DNA from: UPXZ01 sp964568675
GTDB lineage: Bacteria > Bacteroidota > Bacteroidia > Bacteroidales > Paludibacteraceae
Direction of reading: 5' to 3'
DNA: 64,000 nt
Assembly (NCBI GenBank): GCA_964568675.1
Contig: CAZMQV010000003.1
Span: forward strand, 35,008-99,007
Below are positions 17,023 to 26,500 of this stretch, piece after piece. The stretch's first letter is position 1. Each line of letters begins with the position of its first letter. The translations under genes were made by a program, and so were the position numbers. Under the pieces are notes generated by a model. The model saw only the letters and a program-made list of their open reading frames with translations, did not search any database and was not told the origin of the DNA.

Positions 17023-17904
17023 TCAATCCTGTTGATAGCCGAAGTTTTTCAATTTCATGTCTTTGCTACGCCAATCTTTTTCCACTTTCACATATAGCTC
17101 TAAAAAAACTTTTTTATCAAAAAAAGCTTCAATATCTTTGCGTGCTTCCGAGCCTACTTTTTTCAGCGATTTCCCTCCTTTTCCTATTATAATGCCTTTT
17201 TGAGAATCGCGCTCCACGTATATCACCGTGTTGATACGGATTAATTTTTCTTCTTCTTTGTATTGCTCCACCACCACTTCCACCGAGTAGGGTATTTCCT
17301 TGTCATAATTCGTCAGTATTTTTTCGCGAATAATCTCCGTTACAAAGAAGCGCGCCGGCTTATCCGTGAGCTGATCTTTATCAAAAAATGGTGGCGACTC
17401 GGGTAGTAACTCCAAAATACGTTTCAGTAGTGGTTCGATATTGAATTTCTCGGCAGCCGAAATGGGAATAATCTCCGCCTGCGGCAATATCAATTTCCAT
17501 TTTTCCACCAGCGCTATCAGTTTCTCTTGGTCTATCAAATCTATTTTGTTGATAACCAAAATGATTGATGCCGGATTTTTACTTACTTTTTCGACAAAAT
17601 CGCTGTTTTTCTCATGATTATCCATCACATCAGTAACATAGAGCAAAACATCGGCATCGCTCAAAGCCGAATTAGAGAAATGCAACATCGACTCCTGCAA
17701 GCGATAGTTGGGTTTCAACACTCCCGGCGTGTCGGAGTAAACAATTTGGAAATCTTCACCGTTCACGATTCCAAGAATCCGGTGGCGCGTGGTTTGCGCT
17801 TTGGAGGTGATGATGGAGAGCCGCTCGCCCACCAACGCGTTCATTAATGTAGATTTACCCACATTGGGATTACCTACTATATTTACAAATCCTGATTTGT
17901 GCAT
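17023..17904 (-). CDS. era: GTPase Era
   Basis: Essential GTPase that binds 16S rRNA and assists 30S subunit maturation. G1 is GNPNVGKSTLMN at about 10-21, G2 threonines are in AQTTRHR, G3 is DTPGV, and G4 is NKIDL. The C-terminal KH domain carries GIIIGKGGKSLKKVG at about 230-245. 293 residues is the normal length. In many Bacteroidales era follows fabH directly. Here it is on the opposite strand, separated by a histidine kinase, which suggests a local inversion. Confidence 0.96.
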   Translation of the reverse strand: MHKSGFVNIVGNPNVGKSTLMNALVGERLSIITSKAQTTRHRILGIVNGEDFQIVYSDTPGVLKPNYRLQESMLHFSNSALSDADVLLYVTDVMDNHEKNSDFVEKVSKNPASIILVINKIDLIDQEKLIALVEKWKLILPQAEIIPISAAEKFNIEPLLKRILELLPESPPFFDKDQLTDKPARFFVTEIIREKILTNYDKEIPYSVEVVVEQYKEEEKLIRINTVIYVERDSQKGIIIGKGGKSLKKVGSEARKDIEAFFDKKVFLELYVKVEKDWRSKDMKLKNFGYQQD

Positions 17905-17926
17905 ATTCGTTTTCTTTTATATCAAG

Positions 17927-17934
17927 CAAAGATA
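17927..17934 (-). promoter_or_regulatory. Candidate -7 box for era
   Basis: The minus strand reads TATCTTTG (complement CAAAGATA), 23 bp before the era ATG. The -33 box is not convincing. Between here and 18150 nothing else is seen. Confidence 0.45.
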
Positions 17935-18156
17935 ATCATTTTTCGACGCACCTGACACTATGCTCCAAAAAAAAAGATGCGCAACGCCCTTTACTTTCTT
18001 TGCCACAAATAGCATGGCATCTATCGCCACACGACGTTTACAATTCAATTTGACAAAAAATTGACGCAATAAAGGTATCGACATTTATTTATGAGCATAA
18101 AAAAAGAAAGACATACGAAAGGAAAGAGGTTCAGAATTGAAGTTTTGCAAGAGATA

Positions 18157-18187
18157 TTCGATTCATGCAATTTTTTATTTAAATTTG
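18157..18187 (+). promoter_or_regulatory. Candidate promoter of the histidine kinase gene
   Basis: TTCG (18157-18160), 19 bp, TAAATTTG (18180-18187). The -7 matches TAnnTTTG and the -33 is one base off. The leader would be about 43 nt. Confidence 0.45.
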
Positions 18188-18236
18188 CCGTTCTTTATAC
18201 AATAGTTTTTATACAAAAAAATAACATCGGGAGCAA

Positions 18237-19403
18237 ATGAACAGAATATATCAGACAAATCAAATACTCAAACTTGTTTTTATTGCTGTGGCTGCGCTCA
18301 TTGTTGTCGCTTCCGTATTTTTCACCAATAGTCTCTCGAGAAAATTAGCTACCGAAGAAAAAAAGAAAATTGAAATATGGGCTGATGCCACGCGGCAGCT
18401 GATACTTGCCGACGAGAACACCAATGTCGATTTCCTTCTCAATATCATTGAAGACAACACCACCATACCGGTGATAATGACCGACGATCACGACCGAATG
18501 CTACAACACCGCAACATCAAGACACCTTCGAAGAACGAAGCGCAATTTTTCGCGCGTAAAATCGCGGATTTAAAAGAAAATCGCCCATCAATCGTCATTA
18601 AGCTCGACGAAAACAACAAGCAATACATCTATTATGATGAATCGTTGCTACTCAAGCAACTCCAAATTTTCCCCTTCGTTCAGTTCGGGCTTACATTTGT
18701 CTTTTTCTTGATTGTGATTCTTGTATTCTCGAGCACCAAGCGAGCGGAGCAAAACCAAGTGTGGGTGGGGCTATCCAAAGAGACCGCACACCAACTTGGC
18801 ACCCCCATTTCATCCCTGTTGGCATGGATAGAACTGCTAAAGCTCAAACATGGCGACGACAAACTGATATTAAACATGGAAGGCGATGTAAAAAGATTAA
18901 GCATCATTTCCGAAAGATTTTCAAAAATCGGTTCCAAACCGGATTTAAAAACAACAAACCTCATTGACGCACTCAGCAATGCGGTGAACTACATGCGAAA
19001 CAGGAGTTCGAGTAAAGTAGAAATAAGCCTACAACTGCCGGCAAACAAAGATCTGCCTATCCGGCTCAATATTCCTCTTTTCGAATGGGTAATAGAAAAT
19101 ATATGCAAAAACGCCATCGACGCCATGAATGGCAGTGGTAAACTAAACCTCACTGTCATCAACAATGAGCATGAAGTATATATCGATATTAAAGACACCG
19201 GCAAAGGCATGGAGCGCAAACTTCACAAAGCGATATTCACACCCGGCTTCACCACCAAAGCACGCGGCTGGGGTCTTGGGCTTTCGCTTGCCAAAAGAAT
19301 TATTGAAGAATATCATCAAGGAAAAATATTCGTAAAAGAATCGACACCTAACGCCGGCACCACATTCCGCATTATCATCCCTACAAAAAATGAAGTAGAA
19401 TAA
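18237..19403 (+). CDS. Sensor histidine kinase, membrane-bound, no adjacent regulator
   Basis: 388 residues. Two membrane helices (about 10-30 and 143-163) flank a periplasmic sensor of about 110 residues. The dimerisation and phosphoacceptor helix reads KETAHQLGTPISSLLAW, an H-box with AHQLGTP in place of the usual SHELRTP. The ATPase domain has N box ENICKNAIDAM, G1 DTGKGM, F box FTPGFTTK and G2 GWGLGLSLAKRI. No response regulator is next to it, so its partner must be elsewhere. It stands between era and the DUF177-rpmF-fabH block. Confidence 0.88.
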   Translation: MNRIYQTNQILKLVFIAVAALIVVASVFFTNSLSRKLATEEKKKIEIWADATRQLILADENTNVDFLLNIIEDNTTIPVIMTDDHDRMLQHRNIKTPSKNEAQFFARKIADLKENRPSIVIKLDENNKQYIYYDESLLLKQLQIFPFVQFGLTFVFFLIVILVFSSTKRAEQNQVWVGLSKETAHQLGTPISSLLAWIELLKLKHGDDKLILNMEGDVKRLSIISERFSKIGSKPDLKTTNLIDALSNAVNYMRNRSSSKVEISLQLPANKDLPIRLNIPLFEWVIENICKNAIDAMNGSGKLNLTVINNEHEVYIDIKDTGKGMERKLHKAIFTPGFTTKARGWGLGLSLAKRIIEEYHQGKIFVKESTPNAGTTFRIIIPTKNEVE

Positions 19404-19530
19404 CCGGTGAGATTTTTCCCTATTACCCTTGGTGTGGGCAAAGGTGGAAGCTATTGACATGAATGCAAGTGAAGCAATTGATTTGCAAGCAGCATAAAAT
19501 TCAAAAAATAATAATATTATTCGATAATAC

Positions 19531-19561
19531 TTTTATTTTAAGGCGAAAAATAGTATCTTTG
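19531..19561 (+). promoter_or_regulatory. Candidate promoter of the DUF177-rpmF operon
   Basis: TTTT (19531-19534), 19 bp, TATCTTTG (19554-19561). The -7 is exact. The leader to the ATG at 19589 is about 22 nt. Confidence 0.55.
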
Positions 19562-19588
19562 CACGGTTTTTACAGATGAAAATAAGAA

Positions 19589-20164
19589 ATGGGGAAATTT
19601 GACCAATACAACATACCGTTAAAAGGGCTTAAATCGGACAGTGAAACGTATGAATTTACCTTGGGCGATGATTTTTTCAAAAAAATTGACAGCCCCGAAG
19701 TTCAACGTGGAAATGTCAACGCGACACTGACAGTCAAGAAGAAAAACTCATTGTTTGAACTTTCATTCGCGCTGAACGGTGTTATCCTTATTCCATGCAA
19801 CAGATGCTTAGATGACATGGAGCAACGTGTGCAGTACAAAGAGAAAATTCAAGTTCAGCTGGGTAGCGACTACTCCGAAATGGACGACATTGTGATTATA
19901 CCTGAATCGGAAGGTTCGATCAACATTGCCTGGTTTCTGTATGAATTTATCGTTGTAAGCATTCCGATCAAACATGCGCACGCGCCCGGCGAATGCAACA
20001 AAACGATGATGACTAAACTGAAAAAACACATTATCCGCAAAAAAAGTGATGAAGACGACGAATCCGACAACATCAGCTTTGACGATGATGATGACTTAAA
20101 CGAAATAGAAACGTCAACTGACCCGCGATGGGACGGTTTGCAAAACATATTTGAAAACAATTAA
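19589..20164 (+). CDS. DUF177 (YceD-like) protein upstream of rpmF
   Basis: 191 residues. The YceD/DUF177 family is encoded directly before ribosomal protein L32 in most bacteria and has been linked to 23S rRNA accumulation. The conserved Cys pair motif IPCNRCLDDM is at about 70-79. The C-terminus is very acidic (SDEDDESDNISFDDDDD). The gap to rpmF is 12 bp. Confidence 0.85.
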   Translation: MGKFDQYNIPLKGLKSDSETYEFTLGDDFFKKIDSPEVQRGNVNATLTVKKKNSLFELSFALNGVILIPCNRCLDDMEQRVQYKEKIQVQLGSDYSEMDDIVIIPESEGSINIAWFLYEFIVVSIPIKHAHAPGECNKTMMTKLKKHIIRKKSDEDDESDNISFDDDDDLNEIETSTDPRWDGLQNIFENN

Positions 20165-20176
20165 AAGAGAATTAAA

Positions 20177-20362
20177 ATGGCACATCCGAAACGAAGACAG
20201 TCGAAACAAAGACAAGCAAAAAGACGCACACACGATAAAGCATCAATGCCTACATTAGCAGTTTGCTCAAACTGTGGCGCAAATCACATTTACCACACCG
20301 TTTGTCCCGAATGTGGATATTACAGAGGTAAATTGGCTATCGAGAAAAGCGTAGCAAACTAA
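20177..20362 (+). CDS. rpmF: 50S ribosomal protein L32
   Basis: 61 residues starting MAHPKRRQSKQRQAKRR. The two CxxC pairs (CSNCGA and CPECGYYRG) form the zinc ribbon of the zinc-binding L32 type. It is encoded behind its usual partner DUF177. Confidence 0.97.
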   Translation: MAHPKRRQSKQRQAKRRTHDKASMPTLAVCSNCGANHIYHTVCPECGYYRGKLAIEKSVAN

Positions 20363-20376
20363 GAAAACGATTTACG

Positions 20377-20420
20377 AATCAAGTAGATAAACACAATTTA
20401 TTTACTTGATTTTTTTATTT
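20377..20420 (+). terminator. Hairpin/terminator between rpmF and fabH
   Basis: AATCAAGTAGATAAA (20377-20391) pairs with TTTATTTACTTGATT (20397-20411), with one mismatch, followed by a T-rich run. It would stop or attenuate transcription before fabH, 20 bp downstream. Confidence 0.75.
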
Positions 20421-20439
20421 TAAACAATTCCCAATTATT

Positions 20440-21426
20440 ATGGCAATACAGGCAGTAATTACCGGAATTGGTGGTTATGTACCCGAATACATACTCACCA
20501 ACGATGAACTGAGTCGGATGGTTGACACCAACGACGAATGGATTACTACACGTGTAGGAATCAAAGAGCGCCACATCCTGAAAGCTGAAAATGCGGGTGC
20601 GTCCTATCTTGGCGTGCGCGCCGTACAAGACCTTTTTTCCAAGAGAGAGATCAAGCCCGAAGAGATCGAGTTGCTTATCTGCACTACCTCTACGCCGGAT
20701 CATCTTTTTCCCTCCACCGCTTCCATCATTGCCGGGCAAACAGGAATCACCAATGCGTTTTGCTATGACATTGAAGCAGCTTGCACCGGATTTTTAGTTG
20801 CTTTCGACGCTGCGGCTTGTTATATCCAGTCGGGGAGATACAAAAAGATATTGATTGTATCGGCCGAAAACATGTCGGCAATGGTAGATTACACCGACCG
20901 CGCCACCTGCCCGCTTTTCGGTGATGGCGCCGGATGCGCGTTGATTGAAGCATCGACCGAAGATTTCGGCTTTATCGACTCCATCATTCGCAATGATGCC
21001 ACGGGCTACAAACACTTGCACATGAAAGCAGGCGGATCGGTGCGCCCGGCAAGCCTTGCCACGGTAGAGAATCGGGAACACTACGTTTATCAGGAGGGTA
21101 CGCATGTTTATAAAAATGCGGTTTGGAACATGGCGGAAGTGTCGGCCGAATTGATGAAGAGGAATGGACTCACTGCCACTAATATCAATTGGCTTATTCC
21201 ACATCAAGCAAATCTGCGCATCATTGACGCGGTAGTAAGTCGCACGCAAGTGCCTTACGAGAAAGTATGCATCAACATTCAGCGTTATGGCAACACTTCG
21301 TCAGCCAGCATTCCGCTCTGTCTTTGGGAGTGGGAAAAGCACTTCAGAAAAGGCGACACGCTGATACTTACTGCCTTTGGTAGTGGCTATATCTGGGGCG
21401 CTGTGTATCTGCGATGGGGATATTGA
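20440..21426 (+). CDS. fabH: 3-oxoacyl-ACP synthase III
   Basis: Condenses acetyl-CoA or a branched acyl-CoA with malonyl-ACP to start fatty-acid synthesis. 328 residues. The catalytic triad is visible: Cys in IEAACTGFL (about 115), His in IPHQANLRI (about 256) and Asn in YGNTSSASIP (about 285). The C-terminus GSGYIWGAVYLRW fits the family. Its 3' end and downstream terminator are duplicated about 1.3 kb further on. Confidence 0.95.
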   Translation: MAIQAVITGIGGYVPEYILTNDELSRMVDTNDEWITTRVGIKERHILKAENAGASYLGVRAVQDLFSKREIKPEEIELLICTTSTPDHLFPSTASIIAGQTGITNAFCYDIEAACTGFLVAFDAAACYIQSGRYKKILIVSAENMSAMVDYTDRATCPLFGDGAGCALIEASTEDFGFIDSIIRNDATGYKHLHMKAGGSVRPASLATVENREHYVYQEGTHVYKNAVWNMAEVSAELMKRNGLTATNINWLIPHQANLRIIDAVVSRTQVPYEKVCINIQRYGNTSSASIPLCLWEWEKHFRKGDTLILTAFGSGYIWGAVYLRWGY

Positions 21427-21456
21427 GTTATTTTATCTGTATAAAATATAAAGAAG

Positions 21457-21494
21457 AAAGCTGACTGGAAGGACATTCCAATCAGCTTTTTTTA
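21457..21494 (+). terminator. Terminator of fabH
   Basis: AAAGCTGACTGGAA against TTCCAATCAGCTTT with one mismatch and a T7 tail. A near-identical copy is at 22747. Confidence 0.88.
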
Positions 21495-21582
21495 GCAATT
21501 TCCACATCTGTCATTCCATTCGCGTATGAAAAGCAGCTTGAGATTTGTAAACATCCCAAATATGCCGTTACAAATATTTAAA

Positions 21583-21627
21583 CCAACAAACGAGCTACAG
21601 AATCACGTTCTGCGGTTCGTTTGTTGG
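21583..21627. other. Long two-part hairpin downstream of fabH
   Basis: CCAACAAACGA (from 21583) pairs with TCGTTTGTTGG (ending 21627), and inside it CAGAA pairs with TTCTG around TCACG. There is no gene on either side within 60 bp. It could be a second terminator or the foot of a small mobile element. Confidence 0.6.
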
Positions 21628-21699
21628 CATTGTTTTATTATTTTGGGGAAGCAGGCTGTTCCAGCCGTTTAGTGATTCGAACGTTGGAATCTTATCGAG

Positions 21700-22345
21700 T
21701 GTTGATTTGTCAAGTAACAACTGTACCAGTAACTCATTTACTACTCGTTTTGTCAATCAACAATTTAGGTGGTAACTCATTTACTACATATTTTGTCGTG
21801 TAACAATCCTGTTTGTAAGTCATTTTCACCCACTTTGTCAATTGACAATCTCATTTGTAAATCATTTTCACTCACTTTGTTAATTGACAATCTTACTTGT
21901 AAATCATTTTCACCCGTTTTGTCNNNNNNNNNNNNNNNNNNNNNNNNNNNNNNNNNNNNNNNNNNNNNNNNNNNNNNNNNNNNNNNNNNNNNNNNNNNNN
22001 NNNNNNNNNNNNNNNNNNNNNNNCACTCACTTTGTTAATTGACAATCTTACTTGTAAATCATTTTCACCCGTTTTGTCGATTGACAATCTCATTTGTAAA
22101 TCATTTTCACTCACTTTGTTAATTGACAATCTTACTTGTAAATCATTTTCACCCGTTTTGTCGATTGACAATCTTATTTGTAAATCATTTTCACCCACTT
22201 TGTCGATTGACAATCTCATTTGTAAATCATTTTCACCCACTTTGTCAATTGACAATCTCATTTGTAAATCATTTTCACTCACTTTGTCGTGTAACAATTT
22301 TAGTGGTAAATCATTTTCACCCGTTTTGTCGTGCAACAATCTTAC
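21700..22345. repeat. 42-bp minisatellite with an assembly gap
   Basis: Tandem units of AATTGACAATCTCATTTGTA + AATCATTTTCACCCACTTTG + TC, 42 bp long. About ten are visible, degenerating at the left end (from about 21700) and right end (about 22345). Variants alternate CCCACTTTG/CTCACTTTG/CCCGTTTTG. 100 N at 21924-22023 mark a gap of unknown size inside the array. Because 42 is a multiple of 3, frames stay open on both strands. On the minus strand each unit would encode LSIDKVGENDLQMR. Confidence 0.92.
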
Positions 22346-22472
22346 TACTTTATCCAATACAATGATACTTGACGCGAAACATAAATCAATTGCTATGCTT
22401 TTAGATGATAAATTTCGGAAATCAATTTAGCGGGGGGCGCATTGTCGAGGTCAGTAGCTTACGGCCGAGAGC

Positions 22473-22715
22473 ATCAACTGACTGATTCCACATCAAGCAA
22501 ATCTGCGCATCGTTGGCTCGGTGGTAAGTCGCAAGCAAGTGCCTTACGAGAAAGTAGGCATCAACATTCAGCGATGTGACAACACCACGTCATCCAACGT
22601 TCCACTCTGTCTTTGGGAATGGGAAAAGCACTTCAGAAAAGGCGACACGCTGATACTTACCGCCTTTGGTAGTGGCTATATCCGGGGCGCTGTATATCCG
22701 CGATGGGGATATTGA
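22473..22715 (+). pseudogene. Duplicated 3' fragment of fabH
   Basis: About 80 codons corresponding to 21184-21426 of fabH, with scattered substitutions: IPHQANLRI is kept, but YGNTSSASIP has become CDNTTSSNVP, losing the GN context, and GYIWGAVYLRW is now GYIRGAVYPRW. The copy lacks the catalytic Cys and the N-terminal three quarters, so it is non-functional. Similarity continues past the stop through the terminator to about 22838. Confidence 0.88.
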
Positions 22716-22746
22716 GTTATTTTTCTCTGCATAAAAGAAGAAGAAA

Positions 22747-22782
22747 AAAGCTGACTGGAGGACATTCCAATCAGCTTTTTTT
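22747..22782 (+). terminator. Duplicated copy of the fabH terminator
   Basis: AAAGCTGACTGGA against TTCCAATCAGCTTT with a T tail, the same structure as at 21457 with one base lost in the loop. Confidence 0.8.
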
Positions 22783-22882
22783 AGTAATTACCGCATTCGC
22801 TATTCCATTTACGGATGAAAAGCAACTTGAGATTTAATTATATTAGACAAATTTCAACTCCCATTCTGTACAAAAAAAATTA

Positions 22883-23533
22883 TTAGCGCTTATGGCGACG
22901 CCTCAAGCCAACAGCATATAGCAATGCAAAAACGAGAAGCGGGACAACCGCACTCCCCACCGGAATAAACTGGGTAGGGTCGGTATTACCCGGATCAATA
23001 AGCACCTCGTTGGTCTTGCCATTATTAGGTGGTGGAGCGAAAGCGGGAGTAATGGAAGTGCCTCCGTGCAAGGTGCCATTGCTGAACGACGTACGCTCGG
23101 AGACATTTCTTGCGCCTCGCCCACCGGAAAGCAGAATCGAAGTAGATGACGTGCCACCTCCTGAAAGCGCTGTCTCACCACGTTTTTTATTAAAATTCAT
23201 TCCATCGCGACGGCGGTTGAAACCGGAGAACCTGATTTGAGCCGACCCCAAGCCACTCATGGGCTGTGTGGTTTCGAGCACGGAATCTTTTTCGGGGTTA
23301 AACTCTTTCTTTCTATCGAAATTTGACACGCCGCGCCGAGGTGTTTCGATTTTCACATCGCCCGGCACAAAAGGAGTAACGTAGTCATTGCCATAACGCG
23401 TGGAGAACATTCGGTCCATCTCTTGGGCAAAATTGATTTGCGCGAGAATATAGACTCCGATGCCCGCAATGAGCATGACAAGTAAGAGTATGGTGTACAT
23501 ATTGCCTCGCGGCGCGAATTTTCCTATCAGCAT
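22883..23533 (-). CDS. Membrane protein of unknown function with a C-terminal sorting-like tail
   Basis: 216 residues (a start at the inner Met of GNMYTILLLV is also possible). One membrane helix is at about 13-32. A low-complexity Gly/Ser/Asn/Arg-rich middle follows. The C-terminus reads PVGSAVVPLLVFALLYAV and then RRRHKR: a P-x-G motif, hydrophobic helix and basic cluster, as in exosortase-type or PID-CTERM-like sorting signals. It starts 15 bp after the stop of the large T9SS gene and is presumably co-transcribed. I do not recognise the family. Confidence 0.7.
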   Translation of the reverse strand: MLIGKFAPRGNMYTILLLVMLIAGIGVYILAQINFAQEMDRMFSTRYGNDYVTPFVPGDVKIETPRRGVSNFDRKKEFNPEKDSVLETTQPMSGLGSAQIRFSGFNRRRDGMNFNKKRGETALSGGGTSSTSILLSGGRGARNVSERTSFSNGTLHGGTSITPAFAPPPNNGKTNEVLIDPGNTDPTQFIPVGSAVVPLLVFALLYAVGLRRRHKR

Positions 23534-23548
23534 ATCATCCTCCTCCCA

Positions 23549-26500
23549 TTATTTTGAATTAAATGAAGTAATATCACTGTTTCGCGATAGCAGCTTCACG
23601 GTGAGCTGTTCGCTTCCGGCGCGCAAGCGAAGCAAGTACACTCCGGGTAAAAGCTGCACTTCGCGCGCGCTCATCGAAATGGGCAACTCGCCGCGCAACA
23701 GCTCGCGCCCGGTAGTGTCATAGAGCGCCATTTCGCCCTTTTTGCCGGTGTAATTAGTAAGCAACAGTTTGCCATCGTTTGTCAATTGTGCTGCCAGTTG
23801 TTTCACATCATTGTTTCCCTGTTCAAAGTTCGACGAATTGACTAATAGAAAGCGGCTTGTACTTTGTTCGGCAATATTGGCTGTGAAATGATACAAGGTG
23901 GTATCACTGGCAAGTGGCACCGCCACTCGGCTTTGCAAATCAATCAGATGGAGCTGTTCATATTGTTGCAGCTTGTGTTTCACCAATCTTAGTTGGTAAT
24001 CCTTATCCTGATTGGCGTAGAAGTTTATCACCGTGCCATCAAGGCTTTCGTTGGCTAACACCTGCATGGGACCCGCCGCGGTTTCGGCATAAAGAAATGC
24101 CGTAGGAGTACCAAAGAATTTGCGCCCATCCCAACCATTGTCGTAGCCGGGAGTAGTACCTTGCTGATTGATGAGCCAGAGATTATCCCAGGTAGATTGG
24201 CTAAGCAACTCGATTCGCATGTATGAAAGCGACGCCTGAGGCGCGGTTTGCGGCTTGGTGTTGGACAACACGCTGTTGGCGTATTTCACCGTCAATGTTT
24301 TATTTACTGTGCTCGGCACAGTATTGGTAGCGTCGAATTTCACTAAAAAACCGTTCATGCTCGGTATGCGCCCATCAAACACTGCAGGGCTCGCATTCTT
24401 GGGGATGGCTGTATATTGCCCGGCTGTAAGCCCCGAGCCGTTGTTAGTAGAGTTGGCATCTCCCCAGTCGGTAAAGCGTCCGGTATTGTAGAGATAAACT
24501 ACCGCTTCGGCTTCGGTAGGGAAAACGATGTCGTCCACTTTTATCGCCGCTGTAAACGAATTGCCAAAGAGATTTTGTCCTAAACCATAATAGTCATTCC
24601 CGGCGCCCGGAGTACCCACTTGTGGTGCTTGGCGTGTCATAATCAGATTTTTATCGCAATAAACCAATTTCCCGGCAATGGCATAGTAAGTGGGGTTGTT
24701 TTGCGTAATTTCATAACCTTTGAAGGCGGTGAGCACACTTTCGTTGGTCAAATCTTTCCATTTCTTATAATAAGTGGTGTTGTCGCCATTGTAATTTTCG
24801 AAATACTCGCGGAGCGCGGCGCCATTGAAAGTTGGTTCAGCCTTCACCGACGCTACCGGTACGCCAAAATACTGCCAATGATAGCTTGTTGAGAAAGTTT
24901 GCCCATTGGTAGGACTGCCCACGATGTTGTCTTGCCAATTCTGAAAAGCTCCTTTATATCCTCTGGCATAAAGGTCGATGGTAGCATAAATATCGGGCTG
25001 CATGGATACGGACTGTGCCGCGCAGTTCAGAATAAAAGTACCGTTTGGCGCGGTAACTCCTGTTTTAATCTGAATTTTCGCGGGGTCGGTAGAGTTGGAG
25101 CCACTGCTCGGGTCTTTGATACTCACTACCCCATTCACGGTGAGCGAAGCGTCGGCAGGCACAATCAGGTTTCGAGCCGAGGCGTTGGTCAGGTTGTTTA
25201 TCATTTTGGCATTGGCGATGCCGGTAGGAACGTGTAAATCATTGAGTGCGGGAGAGCCGTTGTTGTTAGCAGCTGTTGCGAATACTACATCTTCCGTAGG
25301 CGTAGGCACCACACCGGCAGTCCAGTTGGATACGATATTCCAATCCGTACTTGTAGCTGCACCCATCCAGAAATTGGGCACCGCGGCGATGGTGAAATAA
25401 TTGGAACCGGCAGGAAAACTAAGTTGTGTAGTATAGAGCGTACCGGAACTGTTTTGCAAAAGCGAATAACTCTGACCAGCCGTAAAGCTGGCATCAGAAG
25501 CTGTGAGCACCGCGTAGCGATAAGCGGAAGGAAGCGCGGGGTAGCCGCTAAGGTCTATCTGAAAATAGACCGCGCCCACATTGCCGGTATTGTGGCTGCG
25601 CCAAACGCGCGTTATTTTTTTATACGTTGTGCCTGATATATCCGACCAGGAAGATGTAGCGCCGTTGTTGTGTCCCCATACAAGATACTGCTCATCAGTA
25701 AGCACGGTTCGGGATGCATCCTGATTGGGAAGCATAAAATTATTGGAGGTAGCCATCACGATGCGCGATGAACCCGATGCCACATTTACGCTCGACGACA
25801 CCTTTTGATGCAGCGAAAAGGTATTCATTCGTCCCAATCCCGCCACGTCATAGCCATATCCACTTATGGCATAAATCACCGAGTCGGTAGCATGAGCTCT
25901 TTTATAATCGTGCGCCAATGTTACGCCATATTTCACCGCCAGGTAAGTCTCGGTAATATCTCGCTCGGTGGTTGAGCTTAAATAATCTTTTCCGATAGCT
26001 TCACTGATGTATCCTACGAATTGAGAAGTCGTTTCCGTTGGGTTTCGTCCAATACCAAGATAGATGGGATCAGTCAATGAGTTGTCATCTGAGGTATTGG
26101 TACCCGCTTGAGTTCCGTTTACAAAAATGTAATTATTAGCAGTCGCGCCCTTTGTTCGGGTAGCGGTAACTATCTTGGGTGCACCATCATTCTGAGTTGA
26201 AGTAGTAGTAACATGAGCGCTTTGCGTATCAACATTGATTCCTTTGAAATAGAGTTTCCCTGCGTTGAGCCCCAATGCAAAGTCATTATTAGTTCCATTT
26301 GCCTCACCACCGATAATTGCCGGTAATAGCCACCAACTGCCATTTGAGGTGTTTTGCGTAGAGCTATAAATGGTGTAGAGGGTAATATCACCTTGAATAT
26401 TACTCCGGTTAATACGGAAATAACCGTTCGAAAAGCTTACGCCCGGATTAAAATTCCACAGCGCGGTGTTGTAGGTAGGATGCGCAGTCGAAGCCGTGTA

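Noticed and set aside
21893..22357. Minus-strand open frame across the 42-bp array as a repeat-protein gene
   Set aside because: It crosses a run of N, has no signal or flanking domain, and the opposite strand is equally open, as expected for a 42-bp period.
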